Part shown: piece by piece, positions 20,554 to 32,653 of the stretch | Layout of the letters: each line of letters begins with the position of its first letter | Position numbering within the stretch: position 1 is the first letter of the stretch | Source of the DNA: Hoeflea ulvae | GTDB lineage: Bacteria; Pseudomonadota; Alphaproteobacteria; Rhizobiales; Rhizobiaceae | Assembly: GCF_026619435.1 (NCBI RefSeq) | Contig: NZ_JAOVZQ010000001.1 | Coordinates: 193,501 to 257,500, forward strand | Direction: 5' to 3' | DNA: 64,000 nt | Translations under genes and position numbers: made by a program | The notes under the pieces: model-generated | The model's input: the letters and a program-made list of their open reading frames with translations, nothing else | Databases searched by the model: none | Told to the model about the DNA's origin: nothing

Positions 20554-21636
20554 ATGCAGCACCACTCCTATGTCTCTCAGTTACGGACCACCTGCGCCGG
20601 ACTTCCGGGCGTGATGTTCTGCCTGGCTGCATCCCTGCCCTTCGCGCTGCTGATCCTGCTTGCGGTCGGGCTGTTCTTCGGCGTCGGCAAGTCCCGCGCC
20701 ACCGAAATTCCGGCCTGTGACGGCAAGAGCCTCGTGACCACGCTCGAATCCGGCAAGCTCGCCGAAGCCCGCGCTCAGGCCAAGGCCACGAACAACGGTT
20801 CCGGCCTGCTGTGGAAGGTCGAGAAGGCCGGAACCCCGGCATCCTGGCTGTTCGGCACCATGCATGTCACCGATCCGCGTGTCACCCGCCTGCCCGACGC
20901 CGCGCAAAGCGCCTTTGACGCCGCCGGTACCGTGGTCATCGAAACCGTCGACATTCTCGATCCGGCCAAGGCCCAGGCGGCACTTCTGTCCAAACCGGAA
21001 CTGACCATGTTCACCGATGGCAGCACGCTGAAGTCGTTTCTCAGCGACGAGGACGCAGGCCTGGTCGAAGCCGAACTGTCGCGCCGCGGCATTCCGCTGG
21101 CGCTGGTCTCGCGCATGAAGCCCTGGATGATCGCCGGGCTTGTGGCATTGCCGCCCTGTGAACTGGCGCGCAAGACCGCCGGCGCCGAATTCCTCGACGT
21201 CAGGATCGCCAATACCGCCAAGGCCGAAGGCAAAACCGTGCTCGGGCTGGAAAGCATTGGCGAGCAAATGGCGGCGATGGCCGACCTGCCGATGGAGTTT
21301 CACATTCGCGGCCTGGTCGAAACCATCAAGCTCGCCGAACTGATGCCCGATATCATGGCGACCATGACCGAGCTCTATCTCGAAGGCGAGATCGCGCTGA
21401 TCATGCCGGTGATCATGGCCTCGGGGCCGGATGGGGCCGATGAGGACATTGACGGCTATGCCGAGTTCGAGGAACGCATCGTGCGCATGCGCAACCATGT
21501 CATGGCCGAACGCGCAGCGCCCATTCTCGCAAAGGGCGATGCCTTCATCGCCGTCGGCGCGCTGCACCTGCCCGGTGACGAGGGGCTGGTCTCCCTGCTT
21601 CAGACCGCCGGCTACACGGTCAGTTCCGTCCGGTAA
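20554..21636 (+). CDS. TraB/GumN family protein
   Basis: A 360-residue protein with an N-terminal hydrophobic segment (GVMFCLAASLPFALLILLAV), so membrane-anchored or exported. The TraB/GumN hallmarks are both present: WLFGTMHVTDPRV near the start of the domain and AVGALHLPGDEGLVSLLQ near the end. The family has a proposed metalloprotease-like fold (GXXH motifs), but its role in Rhizobiales is not established. The ATG at 20554 was chosen because an upstream frame lacks a ribosome site. Confidence 0.85.
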   Translation: MQHHSYVSQLRTTCAGLPGVMFCLAASLPFALLILLAVGLFFGVGKSRATEIPACDGKSLVTTLESGKLAEARAQAKATNNGSGLLWKVEKAGTPASWLFGTMHVTDPRVTRLPDAAQSAFDAAGTVVIETVDILDPAKAQAALLSKPELTMFTDGSTLKSFLSDEDAGLVEAELSRRGIPLALVSRMKPWMIAGLVALPPCELARKTAGAEFLDVRIANTAKAEGKTVLGLESIGEQMAAMADLPMEFHIRGLVETIKLAELMPDIMATMTELYLEGEIALIMPVIMASGPDGADEDIDGYAEFEERIVRMRNHVMAERAAPILAKGDAFIAVGALHLPGDEGLVSLLQTAGYTVSSVR

Positions 21637-21725
21637 CAATCTGTGACGCCCGGCGCATCCAGCGCGCCGGAACCTATCTCCCTGTCACCGCGTTTTTTCC
21701 GTGTGACAGACAAAGGAGATGTCAA

Positions 21726-22067
21726 ATGGTCGAATACAATCCCTACCCTCGCTCCGGCGACAAGGTTCGTCCGAATGAGCGTGTTCATGAAACGACTGTC
21801 GTCAGATCCGGCAACAACAATGGCGTGATTGCCGCAATCATCCTGTTCTTCGTGCTGGCCTTCGCGGTCTTCGCTTTCTGGTCAAACGATGAAGCGGGTG
21901 TCCGCGACACCGCTGCGCCTGCCGTCAGCGAACAGGTCGCCCCTGATGCGGCTGTAGACCCGGCCCGCCCGGTTCCCGCACCTGATGCTCCGGCCGAGGT
22001 CGCACCGGCAGCCCCCGATGCCGCGGCACCTGCAGCCAATGACGCTGCACCGGCTGGCAATCTGTAA
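21726..22067 (+). CDS. Small single-pass membrane protein with Ala/Pro-rich tail
   Basis: A 113-residue protein: a polar N-terminus of about 30 residues, one transmembrane helix (GVIAAIILFFVLAFAVFAFW), and an acidic Ala-Pro-Asp tail that would lie outside the cytoplasm. AGGAGATGTCAA before the ATG is a strong ribosome site. No known domain recognised. It is followed by a terminator and is probably monocistronic. Confidence 0.7.
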   Translation: MVEYNPYPRSGDKVRPNERVHETTVVRSGNNNGVIAAIILFFVLAFAVFAFWSNDEAGVRDTAAPAVSEQVAPDAAVDPARPVPAPDAPAEVAPAAPDAAAPAANDAAPAGNL

Positions 22068-22099
22068 CACCGGAACTACAAGCAACAATGCTTCCCCCG

Positions 22100-22124
22100 C
22101 CGCCCGGTTCTGCCGGGCGGTTTT
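22100..22124 (+). terminator. Rho-independent terminator
   Basis: An 8-bp perfect stem CCGCCCGG/CCGGGCGG with a five-base loop followed by TTTT, 33 nt past the stop of the small membrane protein gene. Confidence 0.8.
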
Positions 22125-22146
22125 GCGTTGCGAGTACGGAAAAAGT

Positions 22147-22626
22147 TTATCCGGCCCGCGACAGCGCCGCTGCGACAATGCGTTTGTGAAACGGCATGAT
22201 AACGGCCAGATAGGCACGGCCGAACCGGTTGTGCCGCCTGACCAGGGTCATCAGCCGCACGGCGGTGCCCGCGGGCCGGACATCGGTTTCAACGACAATG
22301 CGGAAATCGAGATGGCTGTCGTCGAAGCCCAACACGATCTCGCGTGCAGTGTTGCTGATGATTGGAAACATGCCGATGCGGCGCGTGCCCGCAGCCGCGG
22401 TTTCGGGATCGCCCTTGAGACCGCCCTTGAGACCGAACGGCCGGACGACAAGATTTCGCAGCGCCATCAGCGGCGCCACCCATGAGGGCAGACGCCCGAA
22501 CGCCTGATGTGCTGCCTGCTCGGCATTCAAGCCGTTCTGATCGCTCTGCACTTCGAAGCAGTCGGCCCAGTCCGCACCCGGCAAGGCCGGATGCGGCAGG
22601 TCGACCTCGATCTCCCGGGCCTTCAT
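22147..22626 (-). CDS. DUF2867 domain protein
   Basis: A 159-residue protein. ALPGADWADCFEV, FGRLPSWVAPLMALRNLVVR with PFGLKGG, and the closing RFGRAYLAVIMPFHKRIVAA match the DUF2867 pattern, a family of unknown biochemical role sometimes fused to nucleoside-diphosphate-sugar epimerases. Full length. It is 37 nt downstream of lpdA on the same strand and may be transcribed with it. Confidence 0.8.
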   Translation of the reverse strand: MKAREIEVDLPHPALPGADWADCFEVQSDQNGLNAEQAAHQAFGRLPSWVAPLMALRNLVVRPFGLKGGLKGDPETAAAGTRRIGMFPIISNTAREIVLGFDDSHLDFRIVVETDVRPAGTAVRLMTLVRRHNRFGRAYLAVIMPFHKRIVAAALSRAG

Positions 22627-22662
22627 TGCGCTCGCAATTTTCGCCGCAGGAAAATCACCGGA

Positions 22663-24069
22663 TTACATGTGCAGCGGCTTGAAGAAGGTCGCCAGCGCTG
22701 CCTCTTTCACCGCTTCCGACATGGTCGGATGGGCATGGCAGGTGCGGCCGAGATCCTCGGACGAACCGCCGAATTCCATCAGCACGGCGGCTTCATGGAT
22801 CATCTCGCCGGCTCCGAAGCCGATGATGTGGACACCCAGCACCCGGTCGGTTTCAGCGTCCGCCAGCACCTTGACGAAGCCGTCGGAGGCGAGCATTGCC
22901 CGCGCCCGTCCATTGGCCGAGAACGGGAACTTGCCGGTTTTGTACTTGATGCCCTCGGCCTTGAGCTCTTCCTCGGTCTTGCCGACCGCTGCCACTTCCG
23001 GATTGGTATAGACCACGCCGGGGATCACGCCGTAATTCACATGGCCTGCCTGACCGGCCATGATTTCGGCCAGCGCCACGCCCTCGTCCTCGGCCTTGTG
23101 CGCCAGCATCGGACCGACGATCACGTCGCCGATCGCGTACACGCCGGGCACATTGGTCTGGTAGTGGTGATCGGTGCGCACCCGTCCGCGCTCGTCCAGC
23201 ACCACGCCTGCGTCTTCCAGGCCCAGGCCTTCGGTAAACGGCTTGCGGCCGGTAGCGATCAGCACCACGTCGGCGTCAATGGTCTCGGCTTCGCCGCCCT
23301 TGACCGGTTCGAAGGTCACCCCGGCGCCGTCGCCTGATTTTTCAACGCCGGTCACCTTGGCGCCGAGCTTGAAGGTCATGTTCTGCTTGGCGAGAATGCG
23401 CTGGAACTGCTTGGCGACTTCGCCGTCCATGCCGCCCAGAATGGCGTCGAGATATTCGACCACGGTGACCTTGGCGCCGAGCCGGGCCCAGACCGAGCCC
23501 ATTTCCAGGCCGATCACGCCGCCGCCGACCACCACCATGTGCTCCGGCACCTTGTCAAGCGCGATGGCCCCGGTCGAGGACACGATAACGCTCTCGTCGA
23601 TATCGACCTTGACGCCGGGAATGCCGGCGACATCGGAGCCGGTGGCGATGACGATGTTCCTGGCTTCGAGTTCGGTCACCTTGCCGTCATTGTCGGTGAC
23701 CGAGATCTTGCCTTCGCCCAGCACCTTGCCATGGCCGAGAAAGCTGTCGATCTTGTTCTTCTTGAACAGATAGGCGACGCCGTCGACATTGGATTTCACG
23801 GTGGCGTCCTTGTGCGCCATCATGTTTTCCAGATTGAGCTTGGGCTTGCCGACCTCGACGCCGAGATTTTCCATGCCGTGACTGGCATGCGCGAAAACTT
23901 CGGACGCATGCAGCAGCGCTTTCGACGGAATGCAGCCGATATTCAGGCAGGTGCCGCCGAAGGTTGCGCGCTTTTCCACCACAGCCACTTTCAGGCCGAG
24001 TTGCGCCGCCTTGATGGCGCAGACATAGCCGCCGGGTCCGGAACCGATGATGATGACGTCGTAGCTCAT
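22663..24069 (-). CDS. lpdA: Dihydrolipoyl dehydrogenase (E3)
   Basis: A 468-residue FAD flavoenzyme that reoxidises lipoyl groups of the 2-oxoglutarate dehydrogenase complex with NAD+. The FAD motif [17 protein letters not shown] is at residues 9-25, the redox-active disulfide in [10 protein letters not shown] (Cys41/Cys46), the NAD-binding [17 protein letters not shown] in the middle, and the C-terminal interface His-Glu motif in [10 protein letters not shown]. Its place after sucB marks it as the E3 of this complex. Confidence 0.97.
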   Translation of the reverse strand: MSYDVIIIGSGPGGYVCAIKAAQLGLKVAVVEKRATFGGTCLNIGCIPSKALLHASEVFAHASHGMENLGVEVGKPKLNLENMMAHKDATVKSNVDGVAYLFKKNKIDSFLGHGKVLGEGKISVTDNDGKVTELEARNIVIATGSDVAGIPGVKVDIDESVIVSSTGAIALDKVPEHMVVVGGGVIGLEMGSVWARLGAKVTVVEYLDAILGGMDGEVAKQFQRILAKQNMTFKLGAKVTGVEKSGDGAGVTFEPVKGGEAETIDADVVLIATGRKPFTEGLGLEDAGVVLDERGRVRTDHHYQTNVPGVYAIGDVIVGPMLAHKAEDEGVALAEIMAGQAGHVNYGVIPGVVYTNPEVAAVGKTEEELKAEGIKYKTGKFPFSANGRARAMLASDGFVKVLADAETDRVLGVHIIGFGAGEMIHEAAVLMEFGGSSEDLGRTCHAHPTMSEAVKEAALATFFKPLHM

Positions 24070-24093
24070 GGTCTTGTCCTTATGATCCGAAAT

Positions 24094-24605
24094 TCATTCC
24101 TGGCAGGCTTTCAAACGAAACACGTCACCGGGAAGTTTAGTTACTTCTTGGCTCTGCCACGCCTGCGAGCGCATCACCGCCGCGCCGAAATCAGGCAGCA
24201 GCAGGCTTTCGCCTGCGGCATGGGCCGCATCCAGCACCGGCAGCCATCCCGCCCCGCCCGTGGCGTCGACCGCGTAGAGCGGCCCTTCCCAGACGGTGCA
24301 GGCGGCAATCTCGGCGCCGGTGGCGTCACCCTCGGGGCATTGATGCAGGATCACCCCCAGGGCCGGTCCGGCGCGCCCGCCATCATCACCACGCCATCCA
24401 TCCTAACACCATTTCCGGCAAAACTCAGGCTGAACCGGTGTTGCATGCCATCGGCATCCGACAGCGGCCCGGCAAAGGCGATCTCCGCCCCGGATGCCGG
24501 ATCCGCATAGACCGCCAGCGCCTGCGGGCAGGCGGCGATTGCCGATGGGGCGCCTGCAACCAGCGAAAGGGCCGCAAGCGCCAGGAGCCGTGCCGAAGCC
24601 ATCAT
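24094..24605 (-). pseudogene. Small exported protein between sucB and lpdA, split by a frameshift
   Basis: Two overlapping minus-strand frames make one sensible protein. The 5' part (from 24605) has a signal peptide (LLALAALSLVAGAPSAIAAC) and runs to ...GAPDRPWG then stop; the 3' part begins at VILHQCPEGDATGAEIAACT and runs to KACQE. They meet at a run of five C on the plus strand (24354-24358). One extra base there restores a single frame of about 170 residues. No known domain. Likely a sequencing indel; a true pseudogene is possible. It starts 7 nt past sucB. Confidence 0.6.
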
Positions 24606-24612
24606 GGCCGTC

Positions 24613-25848
24613 CTAGAGATCGAGAACCAGACGTTCCGGATCTTCCAGGCTGTCCTTGACCCGCACCAGGAAGGTAACGGCGTCCTTGCCGTCGACAATC
24701 CGGTGGTCATAGGAAAGCGCCAGATACATCATCGGACGGATCACCACCTGGCCGCCGACAGCCATCGGCCGTTCCTGGATCTTGTGCATGCCCAGAATGC
24801 CCGATTGCGGCGAGTTCAGGATCGGCGAGGACATCAGCGAACCATAGACACCGCCATTGGAGATGGTGAAGGTGCCGCCCTGCATGTCGGCCATCGACAA
24901 TTCGCCATCGCGTGCGGCGCGGCCCAGACGGCCGATTTCCTTCTCGATATCGGCTATGCCCATCTGGTCGGCATCGCGCACGACGGGAACCACCAGGCCC
25001 TTTTCGGTGCCGACGGCGACGCCGACATGGCAATAGTTCTTGTAGATCAGATCGGTGCCGTCGATCTCGGCATTGACCGCCGGGATCTCCTTCAACGCAT
25101 GCGTTACCGCCTTGGTGAAGAAGCCCATGAAGCCGAGCTTGACGCCATGCTTCTTCTCGAACAGGTCCTTGTACTTCTTGCGCATCTCCATCACCGCGCT
25201 CATGTCCACCTCGTTATAGGTGGTCAGCATCGCGGCGGTGTTCTGGGCTTCCTTGAGGCGGCGGGCAATGGTCTGCCGCAGCCGGGTCATCTTCACCCGT
25301 TCCTCGCGGCTTTCATCGCTTGCCGCGGATGCCGGACGCGGGGCCTGCGGGGCAGCGGCCGGCGCGGCGGCACTTCCCTTGCCGATCGCGTCAAGCACGT
25401 CGCCCTTGAGCACCTGGCCGCGCTTGCCCGAGCCGGACACGCTGCCTTCGGCGATGTTCTTTTCCGCCATCAGTTTCTGTGCCGAGGGTGCGGCCGGCAT
25501 GTCGGTGCCGCTCTTGGCGGCAGGTTCTGCGGCCTTGGCAGCAGGCGCCTCGGCCTTCGCGGCCGGCGCTTCGGCCTTCGCCTCCAATTTGGCCGGAGCG
25601 GCCCCTTCGGCACCTTCGGCGATCTGCGCCAGCAATGCATTGACCTCGACGGTTTCGCCGTCGGGCGCCAGGATTTCGCTCAGCACACCGGACACCGGCG
25701 AAGGCACCTCGATGGAGACCTTGTCGGTTTCAAGCTCGACCAGCGGTTCATCCACCTTGACGGTGTCGCCGACTTTCTTGAGCCAGGTGCCGATGGTGGC
25801 TTCGCTGACGGATTCGCCGAGGGTCGGGACGCGGACTTCAGTAGCCAT
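24613..25848 (-). CDS. sucB: 2-oxoglutarate dehydrogenase E2 (dihydrolipoyl succinyltransferase)
   Basis: A 411-residue acyltransferase forming the core of the 2-oxoglutarate dehydrogenase complex. The lipoyl domain (residues 1-77) carries the lipoylated Lys43 in ETDKVS; an Ala-Lys-Glu-Pro linker follows; the E3-binding domain ([20 protein letters not shown]) is at about 117-155; the catalytic domain ends with [16 protein letters not shown], containing the active-site His382 and Asp386. 55 nt after sucA. Confidence 0.97.
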   Translation of the reverse strand: MATEVRVPTLGESVSEATIGTWLKKVGDTVKVDEPLVELETDKVSIEVPSPVSGVLSEILAPDGETVEVNALLAQIAEGAEGAAPAKLEAKAEAPAAKAEAPAAKAAEPAAKSGTDMPAAPSAQKLMAEKNIAEGSVSGSGKRGQVLKGDVLDAIGKGSAAAPAAAPQAPRPASAASDESREERVKMTRLRQTIARRLKEAQNTAAMLTTYNEVDMSAVMEMRKKYKDLFEKKHGVKLGFMGFFTKAVTHALKEIPAVNAEIDGTDLIYKNYCHVGVAVGTEKGLVVPVVRDADQMGIADIEKEIGRLGRAARDGELSMADMQGGTFTISNGGVYGSLMSSPILNSPQSGILGMHKIQERPMAVGGQVVIRPMMYLALSYDHRIVDGKDAVTFLVRVKDSLEDPERLVLDL

Positions 25849-25903
25849 GATATGTGTTTCCGTTCTTTTTTCAGACAGGTCTCAAAACTGGCGCGCGGGC
25901 GGG

Positions 25904-28893
25904 TCAGCCGCCCAGCGCATCCTCGAGGAAGGCTTCAAGCTGCGCAAGGTGGCGCGACATCAAACCGGTCGCCGTCGACGCCGAGGCCGGCCGGCCGGTG
26001 TAGCGAACGCGCTGGTATTTGGCGTCGATATGAGCCAGCACCCATTCCAGATAGGGATCAATGAACGACCAGGCACCCATGTTCTTGGGCTCTTCCTGGC
26101 ACCAGACCATCTCGGCATTGCGGAAGCGCGACAATTCGTTGATCAGCGCCTTGGCCGGGAACGGGTAGAGCTGTTCCACCCGCAGCAGGTAGACATCGTT
26201 GATGCCGCGCTTTTCGCGTTCCTCGTACAGGTCGAAATAGACCTTGCCGGAACAGATCACCACGCGGCGGATCTTGTTGTCCTTGACCAGCTTGATCGGC
26301 TCGTTCTTGAGCACTTCGGCATCGTCCCACAGCAGTCGGTGGAACGAGGTCTCGCCCGACATTTCCGCCAGCGTCGACACCGCCCGCTTGTGGCGCAGCA
26401 GCGATTTCGGCGTCATCATGATCAGCGGCTTGCGGAAGTCGCGCTTCATCTGACGCCGCAGGATGTGGAAATAGTTCGACGGCGTGGTGCAATTGGCCAC
26501 CTGCATGTTGTCTTCGGCGCACATCTGCAGGAACCGCTCCAGACGCGCCGAGGAATGCTCGGGTCCCTGGCCTTCATAGCCATGCGGCAGCAGGCAGACG
26601 AGGCCGCACATGCGCAGCCACTTGCGTTCGCCGCTGCTGATGAACTGGTCGAACAGCACCTGGGCGCCATTGGCGAAATCGCCGAACTGGGCTTCCCACA
26701 GGGTCAGCGCATTCGGCCGCGCCAGCGAGTAGCCATATTCGAACCCGAGAACCGCTTCTTCCGACAGCATCGAGTTGATGACTTCGTAACGCGCCTGGTT
26801 GGGCGACAGGTTGGCCAGCGGGATGTAGCGCTCCTCGGTCTCCTGATCGTAGAGCACCGAATGCCGCTGGCTGAAGGTGCCGCGCTCGACATCCTGCCCG
26901 GAGAAGCGGATCTTTGTGCCCTCCATGACCAGCGAGCCGAAGGCCAGCGCCTCGGCAAAGGCCCAGTCGATGCCCTCGCCGGTCTCGATCATCTTGGCGC
27001 GGTTGTCCATGAACCGCTGGATGGTGCGGTGCGCCTTGAAGCCTTCCGGCACTTCCGAGAGTTTCTTGCCCAGTTCGCGCAATTGCTTGAGCGGCATGGC
27101 GGTCTTGCCGCGGCGCTGCTCATCCTGGTTGTCGGCGGTGCGCAAGCCCGACCATTGCCCGTCAAGCCAGTCGGCCTTGTTCGGCTTGTAGCTCTGGCCG
27201 ATGTCGAATTCGCCTTCGAGATGGGCGCGCCAGTCGGCCTTCATCTTCTCGAATTCGCCCTCGGTGATCACGCCTTCCTCGATCAGGCGGCGCGAATAGA
27301 CCGTCACCACCGTCTCGTGGCTGCGGATCTTCTTGTACATCTTCGGCTGGGTGAAGGAAGGCTCGTCGCCCTCATTGTGGCCGAAGCGGCGATAGCAGAA
27401 CATGTCGACCACCACCGGCTTGTGGAAGGTCATGCGGAATTCGGTGGCCACCTTGGCGGCATAGACCACGGCTTCGGGATCATCGCCATTGACGTGGAAG
27501 ATCGGCGCCTCGATCATCTTGGCCACATCCGAGGGATAGGGCGACGAGCGCGAGAAGCCGGGATTGGTGGTGAAACCGATCTGGTTGTTGATGATGAAAT
27601 GCACGGTGCCGGCAACGCGGTGACCGCGCAGGCCCGACAGGCCGAGGATTTCCGCGACCACGCCCTGGCCGGCAAAGGCCGCATCGCCGTGCAGCAGCAG
27701 CGGCATCACCTTGGAGCGCTCCTTCAGCGGGATGATGTCGCCTTCGAACACGGTGGCCATCATGTCCTGCTTGGCGCGGCACTTGCCCATCACCACCGGA
27801 TTGACGATTTCCAGGTGCGACGGGTTGGCGGTCAGCGACAGGTGCACCTTGTTATTGTCGAACTCGCGGTCGGACGAGGCGCCAAGGTGATACTTGACGT
27901 CGCCCGAGCCCTCGACCTCGTCGGGCTTGAACGATCCGCCCTTGAACTCGTGAAACACCGCCCGGTGCGGCTTGGCCATGACCTGGGTGAGCACGTTGAG
28001 CCGGCCGCGATGGGCCATGCCGAAGACGATCTCCTTCAGCCCCATATTGCCGCCGCGCTTGATGATCTGCTCGAGCGCCGGAATCAGCGATTCGCCGCCG
28101 TCGAGGCCGAAGCGCTTGGTGCCCTTGTACTTGACGTCGATGAACTGCTCGAAGCCTTCCGCCTCGATCAGCTTCTGCAGGATCGCCTTCTTGCCGTTCT
28201 CGGTGAACTCGACGCCCTTGTCCGGGCCTTCGATGCGCTCCTGGATCCAGGATTTTTCTTCCGGGTTGGAAATATGCATGAACTCGACACCGAGCGTCGA
28301 GCAATAGGTGCGCTCGAGGATGTCGAGCATCTCGCGGATGGTGGCATATTCCAGACCGAGCACGTGATCGATGAAGATCTTGCGGTCGTAATCAGCCTCG
28401 GTGAAGCCATAAGCCTCCGGCGACAGCTCGTTGTAATCATTGTCCGGCTGCTGGGCAATTCCGAGCGGATCAAGCTTGGCATGCAGGTGGCCGCGCATGC
28501 GGAAAGCCCGGATCATCATGATGGCGCGCACCGAATCGCGCGTCGCCTGCAGCACATCGCCCGAATCCACCGGCTGCCCGGCGGCCTTGGCCTTGTCCTT
28601 GAGCTTGTCACCGACGGCCTTTTCGATCGTGCCCCAATTGCCGTCGAGCGCCGAGACCAGCTCGCCATTGGCCTGCACCGGCCAGTTGGCCTGTGTCCAT
28701 GACGCGCCGGCTGCGGATTTGCGGACCTGATCGGGATCGTCCTTCAGCTCGGCGAAAAAGCCTTCCATTCGGCCGGCACGCTGCCGGGGTCGTCCTGGAA
28801 GCGGGCGTACATTTCCTCGATGTAGTGGGCATTGCCACCATACAGGAACGAGGTCTGCGCCATGATGTCGTTGGCTTCGTCGTTGCGTGCCAT
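25904..28893 (-). CDS. sucA: 2-oxoglutarate dehydrogenase E1, coding sequence broken by an apparent frameshift
   Basis: The thiamin-diphosphate E1 of the TCA cycle. The reading frame is split. The first 49 codons (from the ATG at 28893, MARNDEANDIMAQTSFLYGG) run to ...AEWKAFSPS and stop. The remainder, ...FFAELKDDPDQVRKSAAGAS, lies in another frame and runs to 25904. The two meet at a run of five A (28755-28759); a sixth A gives EWKAFFAELKDD and one protein of about 996 residues, the normal length. Since the gene is essential to the TCA cycle and the remainder is intact, a sequencing indel is most likely. The ThDP region includes GDAAFAGQGVVAE. Confidence 0.9.
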
Positions 28894-28958
28894 GGTTTTC
28901 ACCTTTTTCCGGGCCGTTGTCTGGCCCTTTTCCCTAGACTCTGTGGCTTGCGCCGCGT

Positions 28959-29369
28959 TTACGCCGCGAGCCTGCCCAACCCGACCGCCAGCGCCGCAGT
29001 GTCGCTGTAGACCTGGTAGCGAACGATCCTGCCGTCGCGTAGCGTGAACATGTTGACTGTTTCCGTCCGCACCTTGCGTGCCGTCGCCTTGACCGTCCAT
29101 TCGCCCCTGAGCACCGTGATCACGGTGTCTCCGGCCACATGGACTGCAAGCGGTTCGACCGTGTCGATCACCAGGTGATCGCCCACGGCCGCAATGAATG
29201 CCTCGAAGCCTTCAAACCCGGTCCAGTCCCCGGCCCAGGGCAGAAGCCCCTCAGGCGCCGGGTAATGAACCTCGGTATCGTCTGACACGACGCCGCGCAG
29301 GGCCTCTCTGTCGCCCGCTTTCAGCGCGGCGTAGTAGCGGTCCAGCGTTTCGCGCACGGCGTCGCTCAT
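28959..29369 (-). CDS. NTF2/SnoaL-like protein inside the suc operon
   Basis: A 136-residue NTF2-fold protein (MSDAVRETLDRYYAALKAGD, then GVVSDDTEVHYPAPEGLLPW and a C-terminal strand NMFTLRDGRIVRYQVYSD). It sits between sucD and sucA in the same direction, with gaps of 27 and 65 nt, so it is probably co-transcribed. sucD and sucA are normally close neighbours in this group, so it looks like a later insertion. Function not known; the third such gene in the window. Confidence 0.75.
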   Translation of the reverse strand: MSDAVRETLDRYYAALKAGDREALRGVVSDDTEVHYPAPEGLLPWAGDWTGFEGFEAFIAAVGDHLVIDTVEPLAVHVAGDTVITVLRGEWTVKATARKVRTETVNMFTLRDGRIVRYQVYSDTAALAVGLGRLAA

Positions 29370-29396
29370 TGTTCCAGCCCTTGATTAGCCCCGGGA

Positions 29397-30299
29397 TTAC
29401 CCCTTGAGGACTTCAACCAGCGTTGTGCCAAGACGTGCAGGCGACGGCGACACCGTGATGCCTGCCGCTTCCATCGCAGCGATCTTGTCGTCCGCGCCGC
29501 CCTTGCCGCCGGAAATCACGGCGCCGGCATGGCCCATGGTCCGGCCTTCCGGTGCGGTGCGGCCGGCGATGAAGCCGACCATCGGCTTCTTGCGGCCCTT
29601 CTTGGCTTCGTCGATGAGGAACTGCGCCGCGTCTTCTTCAGCCGAGCCGCCGATCTCGCCGATCATGATGATCGACTTGGTCTCGTCATCGGCCAGGAAC
29701 ATTTCCAGCATGTCGATGAATTCGGTGCCCTTGACCGGATCGCCGCCGATGCCGACAGCCGTGGTCTGGCCGAGGCCTTCATTGGTGGTCTGGAACACGG
29801 CTTCATAGGTCAGCGTGCCCGAACGCGACAGGACGCCGACGGAGCCCTTCTTGAAGATCGAACCGGGCATGATGCCGATCTTGCATTCGTCCGGCGTCAT
29901 CACGCCGGGGCAGTTCGGGCCGATCAGCCGCGACGACGACTTGTCGAGCCGGGCCTTGACCTTGATCATGTCCTGCACCGGGATGCCTTCGGTGATGCAG
30001 ACGATCAGCGGAATTTCCGCCTCGATCGCTTCCAGGATGGCAGCCGCGGCGCCCGATGGCGGAACATAGATCACCGAGGCATTGGCGCCGGTGACGTCCT
30101 TGCCCTCGGCGACGGAGGCGAAGATTGGCAGATTGGTGCCGCCCGAACCTTCCCAGGTGGAGCCGCCCTTTTTCGGGTGGATGCCGCCGACCATCTGCGT
30201 GCCGTGATAGGCCAGCGCCTGCTCGGTGTGGAAGGTGCCGGTCTTGCCGGTCAGGCCCTGAACCAGGACCTTGGTGTTCTTGTCAATCAGAATGGACAT
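29397..30299 (-). CDS. sucD: Succinyl-CoA synthetase subunit alpha
   Basis: A 300-residue subunit holding the CoA-binding domain ([20 protein letters not shown]) and the phosphorylated active-site His257 in [11 protein letters not shown]. With SucC it converts succinyl-CoA to succinate with nucleotide triphosphate formation. Only 3 nt separate it from the sucC stop. Complete. Confidence 0.97.
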   Translation of the reverse strand: MSILIDKNTKVLVQGLTGKTGTFHTEQALAYHGTQMVGGIHPKKGGSTWEGSGGTNLPIFASVAEGKDVTGANASVIYVPPSGAAAAILEAIEAEIPLIVCITEGIPVQDMIKVKARLDKSSSRLIGPNCPGVMTPDECKIGIMPGSIFKKGSVGVLSRSGTLTYEAVFQTTNEGLGQTTAVGIGGDPVKGTEFIDMLEMFLADDETKSIIMIGEIGGSAEEDAAQFLIDEAKKGRKKPMVGFIAGRTAPEGRTMGHAGAVISGGKGGADDKIAAMEAAGITVSPSPARLGTTLVEVLKG

Positions 30300-30302
30300 G
30301 GA

Positions 30303-31499
30303 TCAGGCCCCCTTCACTGCGGCGACGATCTTCTGCGCAGCATCATCCAGATCATCGGCTGAAATGACGTTGAGACCGGATTCGTTGATGATTTTCTTGC
30401 CGAGATCGACGTTGGTGCCTTCAAGGCGAACCACCAGGGGAACCTTGAGCCCGACTTCCTTGACCGCAGCGATCACGCCTTCGGCAATGACGTCGCACTT
30501 CATGATGCCGCCGAAGATATTGACCAGGATGCCTTTGACGGCCGGGTCGGCGGTGATGATCTTGAACGCGGCCGTGACCTTTTCCGTGGTGGCGCCGCCA
30601 CCGACATCGAGGAAGTTGGCAGGTTCCTGGCCATAGAGCTTGATGATGTCCATCGTCGCCATCGCCAGGCCGGCGCCATTGACCATGCAGCCGATATTGC
30701 CGTCGAGCGCGACATAGGCGAGGTCGTATTTCGACGCCTCGATTTCCTTGGCATCCTCTTCGGAGAGGTCGCGCAGCTCGACAATGTCTTCGTGGCGGAA
30801 CAGCGCGTTGTTGTCGAACGACACCTTGGCGTCGAGCACCCGCAGCCGGCCGTCCTTCATGACGATCAGCGGATTGACTTCCAGCAGCGCCATGTCCTTT
30901 TCGACAAAGGCCTTGTAGAGGATCGGGAACAGCTTTTCGCCGTCCTTGGCCGCTTCGCCGGTCAGTTCCAGCGCGGAATTGAGCGTCGCCAGATCAGCCG
31001 CGGTGACGCCGGTTTCGGGGTCGATGGCGACGGTGATGATCTTTTCCGGCGTGTCGTGGGCGACCGCCTCGATGTCCATGCCGCCTTCGGTGGAGACCAC
31101 GAAAGCGTTGCGGCCGACGGTGCGGTCGACCAGGATCGAGAGATAGAGTTCGCGCTCGATGTCGGCGCCGTCCTCGATATAGAGACGGTTGACCTGCTTG
31201 CCGGCATCGCCGGTCTGCTTGGTGACCAGCGTGTTGCCGAGCATTTCCTTGGCATGCGCCTTGGCTTCGTCGATCGAGAAGGCCAGCCGCACACCGCCCT
31301 TGGCGTCGGGGCCGAGTTCCTTGAACTTGCCCTTGCCGCGACCACCGGCATGGATCTGGCTCTTGACCACGTAAAGCGGACCGGGCAGCGATTTTGCCGC
31401 CGCTTCCGCCTCGTCAGCGGAATGAATGGCGACCCCTTCGGCCACCGGCGCTCCAAAACCCTTCAAGAGGGCCTTGGCCTGGTATTCATGGATGTTCAT
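30303..31499 (-). CDS. sucC: Succinyl-CoA synthetase subunit beta
   Basis: A 398-residue subunit with an N-terminal ATP-grasp domain ([33 protein letters not shown]) and a C-terminal CoA-ligase domain (GKCDVI-type region; [20 protein letters not shown]). It gives nucleotide specificity to the synthetase. It is 36 nt after mdh in the operon mdh-sucC-sucD-(NTF2)-sucA-sucB-(secreted protein)-lpdA. Confidence 0.97.
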   Translation of the reverse strand: MNIHEYQAKALLKGFGAPVAEGVAIHSADEAEAAAKSLPGPLYVVKSQIHAGGRGKGKFKELGPDAKGGVRLAFSIDEAKAHAKEMLGNTLVTKQTGDAGKQVNRLYIEDGADIERELYLSILVDRTVGRNAFVVSTEGGMDIEAVAHDTPEKIITVAIDPETGVTAADLATLNSALELTGEAAKDGEKLFPILYKAFVEKDMALLEVNPLIVMKDGRLRVLDAKVSFDNNALFRHEDIVELRDLSEEDAKEIEASKYDLAYVALDGNIGCMVNGAGLAMATMDIIKLYGQEPANFLDVGGGATTEKVTAAFKIITADPAVKGILVNIFGGIMKCDVIAEGVIAAVKEVGLKVPLVVRLEGTNVDLGKKIINESGLNVISADDLDDAAQKIVAAVKGA

Positions 31500-31535
31500 G
31501 GGAACTCCTGGATTGAGTGGGCTGCAAAGCCGCGC

Positions 31536-32597
<1,062 letters not shown>

Positions 32598-32653
32598 CTA
32601 CTTTTGGTGCCAGCTTTTTCAATCGGTTAGCTTTTGAATTTCTTACGTAAACG

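Noticed and set aside
25220..28702. 1,160-codon open frame on the plus strand
   Set aside because: Antisense of sucB and sucA; no recognisable protein features.
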